From assembly GCA_020027875.1 (NCBI GenBank), contig JAHRHA010000028.1, positions 1 to 51,486 of the forward strand: a stretch of DNA of 51,486 nt, written 5' to 3'. The stretch is from Micromonosporaceae bacterium (GTDB lineage: Bacteria > Actinomycetota > Actinomycetes > Mycobacteriales > Micromonosporaceae). Each line of letters begins with the position of its first letter. The stretch's first letter is position 1. A program made the position numbers and the translations under genes. Shown in pieces: positions 24,645 through 32,662 of the stretch. The notes below the pieces were generated by a model. That model searched no databases. It was not told where the DNA came from and saw only the letters and a program-made list of their open reading frames with translations.

Positions 24645-25501
24645 GGGCGAGGCTCCTTCTTGGCGGTCGGCGTCGTCGCGTGCACCGTCCACACGTCGGT
24701 GACGAGGTCGGAAACGATGATCTCACCGGCCACGTCGACACGTAGCGCGCTGGCGAGCGTATCGAGCCACGGTCGCTCAGTGGCCCAGTGTGCGGCATCG
24801 AGCAAGACCGGCCCGGCGTCGGAGAGGTGCTCGCTCGCCGGGTGGTGGCGCAGGTCTGCGGTGAGGTACCCGTCGACGCCCGAAGCGGTGACGTCGGCGA
24901 GGAAGTCGTCGCCCGCACCGCCGGCCACCGCGACGGTGGACACCACCCGCGACGGGTCGCCAGCTGCGCGTACGCCGGTGATCGTGGCTGGGAGACGCTC
25001 CGCGACGTACCCGACGAGATCTGCCAGCGGTCGGGGCTGGGTCAGCCGGCCTACCCGTACGGGGTGCCGCTCGTCGGGAACGAGCGGGCGGATTTCGGTC
25101 AGTTCCAGCCGGACGGCGAGCGCATCGGAGACACCCGGAGAGGCCACGTCGGCGTTGGTGTGCGCAACGAAGAGGGCGATGCCGGCACGGATAAGCCTAT
25201 GGACGACGGCGCCCTTGTACGACGTGGTGGCCACGCTATGCACCCCGCGCAGCAGCAAGGGGTGGTGGACCACCATCATCTCGACGCCCAGCGTCACCGC
25301 CTCGTCGACCGTCTCCGGCACACAGTCGACGGCCAGCAGCAAACGGCTCGCGGGGGCCAGTGCTTCCCCGACGACCAGGCCGACCCGATCCCACCCCTGC
25401 GCCCAAGCCGGCGGATAGCGAGCGTCCATCGCGGCGACCACATCCGCGACGGTCGACGTCCCCACCGCGCGCAGCGCGGTCGCGGTGACACGGGTGGTCA
25501 T
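24641..25501 (-). CDS. Nif3-like dinuclear metal-centre protein
   Basis: The 286-residue protein has the Nif3/YbgI motifs: W-D-R-V-G-L-V-V-G near residue 37, V-V-H-H-P-L-L near 76 giving two metal-binding histidines, V-A-H-T-N-A-D near 112, and a C-terminal D-A-A-H-W-A-T-E (His and Glu ligands). Family members form hexameric rings with a two-metal site; some act as GTP cyclohydrolase-like or metal-chaperone proteins, but the role is not settled. It leads the three-gene cascade Nif3-zinc ribbon-RNase H, all with 4-bp stop/start overlaps. Confidence 0.9.
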   Translation of the reverse strand: MTTRVTATALRAVGTSTVADVVAAMDARYPPAWAQGWDRVGLVVGEALAPASRLLLAVDCVPETVDEAVTLGVEMMVVHHPLLLRGVHSVATTSYKGAVVHRLIRAGIALFVAHTNADVASPGVSDALAVRLELTEIRPLVPDERHPVRVGRLTQPRPLADLVGYVAERLPATITGVRAAGDPSRVVSTVAVAGGAGDDFLADVTASGVDGYLTADLRHHPASEHLSDAGPVLLDAAHWATERPWLDTLASALRVDVAGEIIVSDLVTDVWTVHATTPTAKKEPRP

Positions 25502-25540
25502 GACAGGCGAGGCTACCAGCGGGCCTCGAACTGGAACTCC

Positions 25541-26779
25541 TCAGACGGTCAAGCCCATGTGATCCGCCAGTTCAGAAACCGCCGCTGGCGCAGACCCCCG
25601 GGTGCGCCGCAGCACGTCGGCGATCAGTTCATGCGCGATGGGTCGGCAACGGATCTCGCTCGGAGCGAGCCGATCCGCATCGATCAACGTCTCACTCGCG
25701 CGAGTCACATCCCCGATCTGGGCCAGGCCACGGGATAGATCCAACAGATGGTGAGCCCGCCGCTCCGGCATCATCGCGGCGAAGTCCAACGGGTCGATCG
25801 ATTCGTGCGTCTCGACCGCTCGCCCGCCCTCGCCCATCTCAACGGCGGCCGCGACGCGGTGGAACGCCACGTTCGTGGGGCCGAAGCTGGTGAAGTAGTA
25901 GTTCTCGTCGCCGCCGAGCTGCTTAGCGGCTTCTTCCGCACTACCAATGAGATCGCGGACCGTGGCGGCGTCACCCATCCGCGCCGCCGCCATCGCACCC
26001 TGGAGCAGCATCATGCCGTAGACCGACAACCGCTGGGGCGTCGCGTCGCGACCGTCGCCCGGAGCGATCTGGCTGGCGATGTTCACATTGATCTCGAGCG
26101 CGGGGCGGAACCGCCCGAGGGCGGCGAGGGCGTTCGCCACCCGGGTGGTGGCGAGACCCGACAGTAGGTCGTCCCCGGCGTGCTGGCAGACCATCAGCGA
26201 TCGATCCGCTGCCAGCCAGGCGAGGTCGTGTTCACCGAGTTTGCGAAGCGTGGAGGACGAGATCTGATAAACCTGTCCGAGCAGGTGTGCGGCCTGCCGA
26301 GCCGGTTCGTCGCCGTTGCCAGCGTTCGCCGCCTGCGTCGCCTGCGCGTCACGCAGCAATCGTGGCAACATGCGGGCCAGCACGCCGTACTTGGAGTGTT
26401 GGAATGTCAGCCAGGCGTGGCCGACCGCCTTCTGCAGCTCCGACAGTGCCGGCGCGTCGGGCGGCGCGTAAAAGAACGCGCTGATCTTGTCGTACCGTTC
26501 CAGGGCCGCGCGGATCTCGGCCACCTCGACCTGATCTATGCAGTTCACGCTGCCCGGACGGCGGACCGGATCCTTGCCCATCAGCACCTGGACATCGAGT
26601 TGCAGCACGTCGGCTATCTCGTAGATCACCGAGAAGCGGTCGAGTCGCCGAACCCCGCGTTCGACCTTGTCGACCCAGCTCTTGGACTTGCCCAGGCGGT
26701 CTGCGAAGAGTTGCTGTGACATCTTGCGGCGCGTGCGCCAATGCGCGACGCGACGGCCCATGGCGGGTTGCTCGTCCAC
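25541..26779 (-). CDS. XRE-family regulator with TPR-like C-terminus
   Basis: The 412-residue protein has an N-terminal helix-turn-helix (S-Q-Q-L-F-A-D-R-L-G-K-S-K-S-W-V-D-K-V-E-R-G at about 21-42), followed by roughly 330 residues of helical repeats resembling TPR-type sensor regions. This is the common actinomycete 'single-domain HTH plus helical repeats' regulator. It is 39 nt upstream of the Nif3-like gene in the same direction and divergent from the prim-pol-domain gene (starts 26779 and 27001). The shared 220-bp region is likely its site of action. The ligand is unknown. Confidence 0.8.
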   Translation of the reverse strand: MDEQPAMGRRVAHWRTRRKMSQQLFADRLGKSKSWVDKVERGVRRLDRFSVIYEIADVLQLDVQVLMGKDPVRRPGSVNCIDQVEVAEIRAALERYDKISAFFYAPPDAPALSELQKAVGHAWLTFQHSKYGVLARMLPRLLRDAQATQAANAGNGDEPARQAAHLLGQVYQISSSTLRKLGEHDLAWLAADRSLMVCQHAGDDLLSGLATTRVANALAALGRFRPALEINVNIASQIAPGDGRDATPQRLSVYGMMLLQGAMAAARMGDAATVRDLIGSAEEAAKQLGGDENYYFTSFGPTNVAFHRVAAAVEMGEGGRAVETHESIDPLDFAAMMPERRAHHLLDLSRGLAQIGDVTRASETLIDADRLAPSEIRCRPIAHELIADVLRRTRGSAPAAVSELADHMGLTV

Positions 26780-27000
26780 GGCGATCCCTCCCCCTGCCCT
26801 ACCGATCCCGCGGAGCCGCGCCGCCGGACCGATGGCCTCCTGGCTGGTGTCCTCCCGATGGGTTTGGCTAGTCGCACACGCTGTGCGGCGCCACCGTCTA
26901 AATCGCTCGTAACTACATATGCAACTTGCACAACGCTCTCTGGTCGAAACGAGGTAGGCACCGGAGAGTGACGGATCTTGATGTGTTTGTGGGGGACACC

Positions 27001-27612
27001 ATGCATCTTGGGGATCTCTGGCAACGCTCCGTGCTTAGGCGTGCTGCACAACGTTACGCCGATCGAGGCTGGCGGGTCGTTCCTGGAGCGATTCTGATAG
27101 GTGACCGTTACGTGTGTGGGCCGCTGTGCCCCACGGTCGCCTGCCATCCGGCAGTAGACGAGTGGGAATACGCCGCCTCGTCCGACTCGTCCGATGTAGA
27201 CGGTTGGTGGGCGAACGCGTCGTTCAGCGTACTGCTCGAAACCGGTCATTCCTTCGATGTGATCGAGGTTCCGGCCTGCATCGGTGCACCGTCGGCCCGG
27301 GCGGCCGCGTTGGGCCCCGTCGCGGTCGCCCCAACGGGGCGGTGGATGTTCCTGGTAGAGCCGGGTGACGCGCTCCGCCCGGAACTCGCCGCCCGGCTCG
27401 ACATCGTTCTGCACGGTCCCGGGTCGTGGATCCCCGCACCGCCCACCCGTACCCCGGAGGGCCGGATCCGGTGGGAGGTGCCGCCGGCCGTGACAGCCTG
27501 GCAACTGCCAGACCCGTACGCGGTGCAACAGGTCCTGATCTCGCAGCTGCGGCCGTCCAGCCACGCCCCTAGCTTCGCCACCACACCTGCCGGCCTGCGC
27601 CGCGCCGCCTGA
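27001..27612 (+). CDS. Prim-pol (bifunctional primase/polymerase N-terminal) domain protein
   Basis: A 203-residue protein resembling the N-terminal archaeo-eukaryotic primase domain found in actinobacterial and mobile-element primases: L-R-R-A-A-Q-R-Y-A-D-R-G-W-R-V-V-P-G, C-P-T-V-A-C-H-P, W-W, and F-S-V-L-L-E-T-G-H-S-F-D-V-I-E-V-P-A. Catalytic primases normally carry a D-x-D pair after this point; here the match is F-D-V-I-E, so activity is uncertain. No helicase part is present. ATG 27001 has GGGGG about 5 nt before it; upstream GTG or ATG starts would add up to 25 residues. Confidence 0.65.
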   Translation: MHLGDLWQRSVLRRAAQRYADRGWRVVPGAILIGDRYVCGPLCPTVACHPAVDEWEYAASSDSSDVDGWWANASFSVLLETGHSFDVIEVPACIGAPSARAAALGPVAVAPTGRWMFLVEPGDALRPELAARLDIVLHGPGSWIPAPPTRTPEGRIRWEVPPAVTAWQLPDPYAVQQVLISQLRPSSHAPSFATTPAGLRRAA

Positions 27613-27745
27613 CCCCGCGCGCGAGCACGTCTGCGACGTGGCGAGCGCACAGCGAACTCCCAGGTTGCACTCAGCCTTCGCACGGGGGCGACCGTCACGC
27701 TGAGACCAGGACAAGTTGACGGTACCGAAGCAAGGGAGTCCTACC

Positions 27746-28096
27746 ATGTCAGTCGCAGACGATGCCGCGTTGATCGCCTCCGGCGAAGTCACGCTGTCCC
27801 GGGATGGCATCTGGCTCACCGCCATGCTGCGCCCCGCCGGAGAACTCGCCGGGCGAGCGATCGAGCGCTTCGTGGACGACGTCGTCGCCCTCGCCCAACG
27901 TGCCAACATCGTGGTGGTAAACCTGGTCGCCGCGTCGGTGCCGACACCGGCCGCCCTCGCCAAGGCGCTCCGCCGCCCCGGCGCTATGCTCTCCGGACCT
28001 AACCAGGCGCTGCTTCTCGTCGGCGCGGACGCACGATTGCTCCGCGAGCTACGCCGCATCGGCGGCGACATCGCTACCGTGCCAGTGCCGACCTAA
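27746..28096 (+). CDS. STAS-like small protein of unknown function
   Basis: A 116-residue protein. The alternating hydrophobic pattern (I-W-L-T-A-M-L-R-P-A, then A-N-I-V-V-V-N-L-V-A-A-S-V-P-T, then Q-A-L-L-L-V-G-A) and the final A-T-V-P-V fits a STAS/anti-sigma-antagonist fold, but the phosphorylatable serine region is not clear, so this is tentative. ATG 27746 follows AAGGGAG by 7 nt. It lies 15 nt upstream of the dimethylargininase gene and is surely cotranscribed. Its first codons contain the 30-bp sequence shared with the RNase H minisatellite. Confidence 0.5.
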   Translation: MSVADDAALIASGEVTLSRDGIWLTAMLRPAGELAGRAIERFVDDVVALAQRANIVVVNLVAASVPTPAALAKALRRPGAMLSGPNQALLLVGADARLLRELRRIGGDIATVPVPT

Positions 28097-28111
28097 GCCG
28101 AGAGGAGCGTC

Positions 28112-28885
28112 ATGACCAGGGGCACCGCACTCATCCGACAGCCCAGCGGCCGGCTCGCGGAGGGACTGGTGACCCACATCGAACGCAGCGAGGTCGATGT
28201 TGACCTGGCCCGCCGTCAGCACCGCTCCTACCGCAATGCTCTCGTGACGGCCGGCTGGGATCTGCGCGAGGTCACTTCGATCGAGGAGTGCCCGGACTCG
28301 GTGTTTGTGGAGGACACGGTGGTCGTCTGCGGCGACCTGGCCGTACTTACCCGGCCGGGGGCGGCTCGGCGGCACCCGGAGGTGGCCGGGACCGAGGCAG
28401 CGGTACGCGATATCGGCCTTGATCTGACGTACATCGTTGCTCCGGGCACCCTGGACGGCGGCGACGTGCTGCAGGTCGGCCGGACGGTCTACGTCGGCCG
28501 CGGCGGCCGCACCAACGCCGACGGCATCCGGCAACTGAGCCGGCACCTCGCCGGACGTGGGCGAACCGTGGTACCGGTGCGCCTGCGTAACGTGCTCCAC
28601 CTGAAGTCGGCCGTCACCGCGCTGCCCGATGGCACGTTTCTCGCCCTGCCCGACCTCGTGGACACCGCCGTCTTCCCGGCCGTTCGGGTCGTGGACGAGG
28701 AGGCCGGCGCTCATGTCGTCCCGCTGGGTGACGAACGCGTGCTCATCGCCGCGACGGCCGAGCGCACCGCGGCTGCACTCGACGACCTTGGATTCACGCC
28801 GGTCGTGGTCGATATCAGCGAATTCGAGCGGCTCGAAGGCTGCGTCACCTGCCTGAGTGTGCTGATCCCGGCGTCGTCTCGATGA
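28112..28885 (+). CDS. N(G),N(G)-dimethylarginine dimethylaminohydrolase
   Basis: The 257-residue protein is a DDAH of the guanidino-group modifying superfamily. It hydrolyses methylated arginines to citrulline and (di)methylamine. Motifs seen: F-V-E-D-T-V-V-V (substrate contacts), L-D-G-G-D-V-L, L-H-L-K-S-A-V-T with the catalytic His, and L-E-G-C-V-T-C-L near the C-terminus with the nucleophilic Cys. GAGAGGAG precedes ATG 28112. The last 41 bp overlap the 3' end of the convergent cvnD gene. A related arginine deiminase-type enzyme is the alternative reading. Confidence 0.85.
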   Translation: MTRGTALIRQPSGRLAEGLVTHIERSEVDVDLARRQHRSYRNALVTAGWDLREVTSIEECPDSVFVEDTVVVCGDLAVLTRPGAARRHPEVAGTEAAVRDIGLDLTYIVAPGTLDGGDVLQVGRTVYVGRGGRTNADGIRQLSRHLAGRGRTVVPVRLRNVLHLKSAVTALPDGTFLALPDLVDTAVFPAVRVVDEEAGAHVVPLGDERVLIAATAERTAAALDDLGFTPVVVDISEFERLEGCVTCLSVLIPASSR

Positions 28886-29483
28886 GGGCACGGCGCAAGA
28901 CGGCGACGAGAGCGTCGCGCACCGAGTGCCGCGCACGGGCGTCGAAGGTGATGACAGGCGTGGACCCGCCGATGGCCAGCGCCCACCTGACGTCGGCAAG
29001 GTCGTGGTCGAGCTTGCCGTCGAAGAGATTGACCGCCACCACAAAGGGCAGACCCACCTTCTCGAAGTAGTCGACCGCCGGGTAGCAGTCGTTGAGCCGG
29101 CGAGTATCCACGATCACCAGTGCGCCGAGCGCCCCTTCGGTGAGGTCACGCCACATGAAGCCGAAGCGGTCCTGGCCCGGGGTGCCAAAGATGTACAGCT
29201 TGATCTCTGAGTCGATGGTGATGCGGCCGAAGTCGAGCGCCACCGTGGTCACCGTCTTCGCCGGGGTGTGCCCGGTCCGGTCGATCTCGGCCGCCACCTC
29301 CGTCATCGCCGCCTCTGTGGTGAGGACTGGGATCTCCGAGATTGCCGCGACGGCAGTCGTCTTGCCGACGCCGAATCCGCCCGCAATCACTATTTTCACC
29401 GGGATCGGCGGCCGGCGATCCGGTACGGGGGGCCGCGCCGACGGGGGTGGGCGCGGTGACTCAGGCGAGGTTGTCCAGTCCAC
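28845..29483 (-). CDS. cvnD: Conservon small GTPase (CvnD-like)
   Basis: A 212-residue GTP-binding protein of the type found last in Streptomyces conservons. P-loop G-G-F-G-V-G-K-T-T lies at residues 35-43, G-T-P-G-Q-D-R-F is the G3 switch II region, and A-V-N-L-F-D-G sits where an N-K-x-D motif would be. The G4 motif is thus non-canonical, as usual for this family. An extra Pro-rich N-terminus of about 27 residues precedes the domain. It is thought to be regulated by CvnA-C at the membrane. The start overlaps cvnC by 23 bp; the stop overlaps DDAH. Confidence 0.92.
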   Translation of the reverse strand: MDWTTSPESPRPPPSARPPVPDRRPPIPVKIVIAGGFGVGKTTAVAAISEIPVLTTEAAMTEVAAEIDRTGHTPAKTVTTVALDFGRITIDSEIKLYIFGTPGQDRFGFMWRDLTEGALGALVIVDTRRLNDCYPAVDYFEKVGLPFVVAVNLFDGKLDHDLADVRWALAIGGSTPVITFDARARHSVRDALVAVLRRALIETTPGSAHSGR

Positions 29484-29853
29484 GGATCACTCTCTCGATG
29501 ATCTGCGCACGCATCGTTGGGTCCAGTTCGGGACGGCGGACGGTGAGGTGGCCGGTCGCGACCAGATCACCGACGAGAACCCGAGCGACGCCGAGGTGCA
29601 TCCCGAGTCGTACGGCTACCTCGGCGACCGCATGTGGCTCCGCACATAGGGCCACGATGTCACGGATTTCGAAATGCAGCCTCGGTAGTTCTCCGCGACC
29701 GGCCACGGTCGTCATGACCTGCGCTTCGATCTCGAGGTTGTCGTCAATCGGCCGGGCGCGGCCTCCGGTCAACAGATAGGGCGGGAGGCGCGTTGGATCG
29801 GGCTGCCATGACTGTCCGGCACCCGTTGGTCCACTCGCGTCCTCGCCCGTCAT
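29461..29853 (-). CDS. cvnC: DUF742 protein (CvnC-like)
   Basis: A 130-residue protein of the DUF742 family, found in conservons between the roadblock protein and the GTPase. L-P-P-Y-L-L-T-G-G-R-A-R-P near residue 23 and a C-terminal winged-helix-like region (V-A-L-C-A-E-P-H-A-V-A-E-V-A-V-R-L) match the family. It is proposed to help assemble the complex or bind DNA; its exact role is open. It starts 8 nt after cvnB and overlaps cvnD by 23 bp. Confidence 0.93.
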   Translation of the reverse strand: MTGEDASGPTGAGQSWQPDPTRLPPYLLTGGRARPIDDNLEIEAQVMTTVAGRGELPRLHFEIRDIVALCAEPHAVAEVAVRLGMHLGVARVLVGDLVATGHLTVRRPELDPTMRAQIIERVIRGLDNLA

Positions 29854-29861
29854 GGTGGCAC

Positions 29862-30296
29862 CTAGAAGCCGACGGAGACCTTCAACTCCTCGATGAGCTG
29901 TGGCGAGATCACCTCTCCGGCCCGATTGGCGAAGACGACCATCTCGTATGCGACATTGCCAAGGTTGGCCGAGCGGGTGGCGAGAACGCCCAGCGTCGAG
30001 CCGGCGCTGATCGCGCTGACCAACAGATAGCCGCGGTCCAGATCAATGATGACCTTGTTCGGCGAACCGAGGTCATAGACCCTGCCGGCGCCCTGGGCCA
30101 GGCTCATGAGCGCGGAGGTGATGGCGGCCAGCCGGTCCGCGCCCGCCCGATCGAGCTTGTGCGACATCGCGATCAGCAGGCCGTCCGAGGAGACCGCGAT
30201 CGCGTCAATGACCTCCGGCGTGTTGGCGGCGAACTGGCTGAGCAGCCAATTGAACTGCTGAGCCTCGGCGCTGAGATGGTCGGCATACACGGTCAT
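29862..30296 (-). CDS. cvnB: Roadblock/LC7 protein (CvnB-like)
   Basis: The 144-residue protein has a roadblock/LC7 fold with the typical V-I-D-A-I-A-V-S-S-D-G-L-L-I-A-M-S and L-L-V-S-A-I-S strands. In conservons this protein joins the kinase-like CvnA to the GTPase CvnD, perhaps as a GTPase-activating or scaffold protein, like MglB for MglA. ATG 30296 overlaps the cvnA stop by ATGA, showing translational coupling. Confidence 0.94.
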   Translation of the reverse strand: MTVYADHLSAEAQQFNWLLSQFAANTPEVIDAIAVSSDGLLIAMSHKLDRAGADRLAAITSALMSLAQGAGRVYDLGSPNKVIIDLDRGYLLVSAISAGSTLGVLATRSANLGNVAYEMVVFANRAGEVISPQLIEELKVSVGF

Positions 30297-32662
30297 GAGT
30301 GCCTCTCCGCAAGGGTCGGACGGGACGGAGGCTCGGGATCGGCGACAGCGCCGTCGCCGAGGGCGAGCCCGGACAAGTAGTCATTGAGCGCATCCCGTTC
30401 GGCCGCCGGGTCGCGCACGATCCGCTCGGTAGGCTCTTCGTCCGGCAGATCCCGAACCGCATCCACCATGTGGGTACCCGGGACTCGACGGATTAGCCCG
30501 GCCCGCAGGAGGATCGCCGACTCGCCAACGGCGTCAGGCGTGGTAGCCATATCAGGCTGAGCGACCACATCCGGCTGGGCTGAGGCCGTCCGGCGCGGCA
30601 GCGGTGCGAGGGTCGGGTTCACGTCAGCGACGCTAGCGCGCCCGACGGCCGCAGCGGGGGACGCCACCTCCTCGGCGGGGGCGACGGTCACGGGGGCGGC
30701 GATGGCGATGAGTTCACGCGGTGGCGAGAACCAGGCGAACGGCTCGGCGTCGACCTCTTCTGCCTCGATCTCGAGCGGCAGTCCCGGGCGCAGTCGGGCT
30801 GGCACGACGGGCTGTGCGAGGACGGGTGAGACGCTCAGCAGGCGGACCGGGATGCGGATCGTTACGGTGATGCCCCGCCCCTCGGAGTGGTCGAGCTGGA
30901 CGGTCAGACCATGACGCCTGGCCAGCCGGCCGACGACGAACAGACCGAGCACGGTGGTCGGGGCCACGTCCAGGCGCTCGCGCTCGACAAGGCGCCGGTT
31001 CTCCTCCGCCAGGCGCACTGCTCCCATGCCGACTCCGTGGTCGACGATGCGGATGTGGCACTCTTCGCCGAGCGCGGCAGAGATCTCGATCGGCGTCCCC
31101 GGCGGGGAGAAGTTGGTCGCGTTCTCGAGCAGTTCCGCCAAGAGCAGCCGCAGGTCGGCGACGAGGTTGGCGGTGACCGCGACGTCGCAGACCTCGCCGA
31201 TGTCGACCGCCCGGAAGCCTTCGATTTCGGCCAGGGCGGAGCGGATGACATCGGCTAACGGCGTCGGTCCGCCCGACATCAGCTGGTCGATCGTGCCGGA
31301 CACGACGAGCAGACTGTCCGCACTACGCCGTAACCGGGTGGCCACGTGGTCGAGCCGGTAGAGCCGCTGCAGTAGCTCGGGGTTGCGCTCGTTTCGCTCC
31401 AGGTCTTCGATGAGCGCGAGCTGACGGCCGACCAGGTTCTGCGTACGGCGGGCGATGTTGGCGAACATCACCGAGACGTTGTGTCGGGTGGTCACCTGGC
31501 GTTCGAGCAGGAGTGCGGCGGTCGCCTGCACCCGGTTGAGCGCCGCGGCGAGCTCACCAATCTCGTCAGCGCTGTCGACCTCCACTGCGGCGAGCTGAGG
31601 CGGCGTGGGGTCGGGCGAGTCAGAGTCCGACACCCGGATCAGCTCAGCCCGTGACAGCTCCGCTACCACCGCGGCCGCTCGGGTGAGTCGGCGCAGCGGG
31701 CGCGAGATGGACCGGCTCACCGTGAAGCCCAGCGACACCACGATGATGAAGAGCACAACCGCGCCGCCCACCACGCCATACGCGGTCGCCTCTGCCGCGC
31801 CGGCACGGTTCTGCGCACCGCTCGCGATCTCCCGCGCGATGCGGTCTTGCGCCAGCCGGCGCAGACCGGTATACGACAAGGCCGTGGTGAGGGCCTCGGA
31901 GACCTCGGCCGATTTCGTCGTGTTCTCCGACCGGCTCACTGTGAGGACCAACTGCCGGATTCGCTGCCCGGCCTGACCGTTCTCCACCGTGTCCACAAGC
32001 GCCGCATCGTCTGCTGGGACGAGGTCGCGGAAGCGGCGCAGGTGCTGCTGGTCGGCCGTCACCGCATCGGTGAGCAGCGTGCGGCTGAAGTCCTGGTCGG
32101 CGGCTGCGGCGACCAGGATCGCGCCGACACTGCTCGCCTCCTCGTTCGAGCGCATGAGCGCGTCGAGAGCGCCCAGCTGACCAAGTCCCTGAGCATCGGC
32201 GCCCGGCGCGTTGCTCAGCCGGAGCGCATCGAGGAGGGCGGTGTTCGCGTCGCGGAACGCGTCATACGCGAACCTGGCACTGATCGTTCGGCTGATGACG
32301 GCCTGCCGGATGCTGATCAGCGCGTCGAGCTGAGGTGCCGCCGCGCGCATCACGTCGGCCGTGTTGCGGTCCAGCTCAAGGCGGGCGGCGTCGTCGCTGG
32401 CGGTCTGGCTCAGCGCAACCAGCGCACTACGTTCCAGGTTCTGTGCAGACAGGTAGCCGAGTGCGAGCAGCCGCTCCTGCTGCAACGTTTGGATCAGTCC
32501 GCCGATCTCGCGTGCGGCCAGCGCAGTCCCGGCCGTGGTACCGGCGGTGCGTGCGTCGTCGATGCGTTCGGCGGTGAAGGGAACCATCACCAGCACGACA
32601 GCGGCGAGCGGAATCAATAGCAGAAGGCTCAGCTTCTGCCGGATCCCGAGCCTAGCGAGCAT
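30293..32662 (-). CDS. cvnA: Conservon sensor kinase-like protein (CvnA-like)
   Basis: The 789-residue protein begins with a membrane helix (residues ~9-28), then an extracellular helical region (~30-295) containing I-Q-T-L-Q-Q-E-R-L-L-A-L-G-Y-L, the mark of a nitrate/nitrite-sensing (NIT-like) domain. A second helix at about 297-315 leads to a HAMP-like linker and a HATPase domain with E-N-A-T-N-F-S and D-H-G-V-G-M-G. A Pro/Ala-rich tail follows, ending in an R-D-P-A-A-E-R-D-A-L-N-D-Y-L motif. The usual phospho-acceptor His box is replaced by T-R-H-N-V-S-V-M-F-A-N-I-A-R-R, typical of conservon kinases. Its ATG overlaps the preceding gene by 11 bp. Confidence 0.92.
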   Translation of the reverse strand: MLARLGIRQKLSLLLLIPLAAVVLVMVPFTAERIDDARTAGTTAGTALAAREIGGLIQTLQQERLLALGYLSAQNLERSALVALSQTASDDAARLELDRNTADVMRAAAPQLDALISIRQAVISRTISARFAYDAFRDANTALLDALRLSNAPGADAQGLGQLGALDALMRSNEEASSVGAILVAAAADQDFSRTLLTDAVTADQQHLRRFRDLVPADDAALVDTVENGQAGQRIRQLVLTVSRSENTTKSAEVSEALTTALSYTGLRRLAQDRIAREIASGAQNRAGAAEATAYGVVGGAVVLFIIVVSLGFTVSRSISRPLRRLTRAAAVVAELSRAELIRVSDSDSPDPTPPQLAAVEVDSADEIGELAAALNRVQATAALLLERQVTTRHNVSVMFANIARRTQNLVGRQLALIEDLERNERNPELLQRLYRLDHVATRLRRSADSLLVVSGTIDQLMSGGPTPLADVIRSALAEIEGFRAVDIGEVCDVAVTANLVADLRLLLAELLENATNFSPPGTPIEISAALGEECHIRIVDHGVGMGAVRLAEENRRLVERERLDVAPTTVLGLFVVGRLARRHGLTVQLDHSEGRGITVTIRIPVRLLSVSPVLAQPVVPARLRPGLPLEIEAEEVDAEPFAWFSPPRELIAIAAPVTVAPAEEVASPAAAVGRASVADVNPTLAPLPRRTASAQPDVVAQPDMATTPDAVGESAILLRAGLIRRVPGTHMVDAVRDLPDEEPTERIVRDPAAERDALNDYLSGLALGDGAVADPEPPSRPTLAERHS

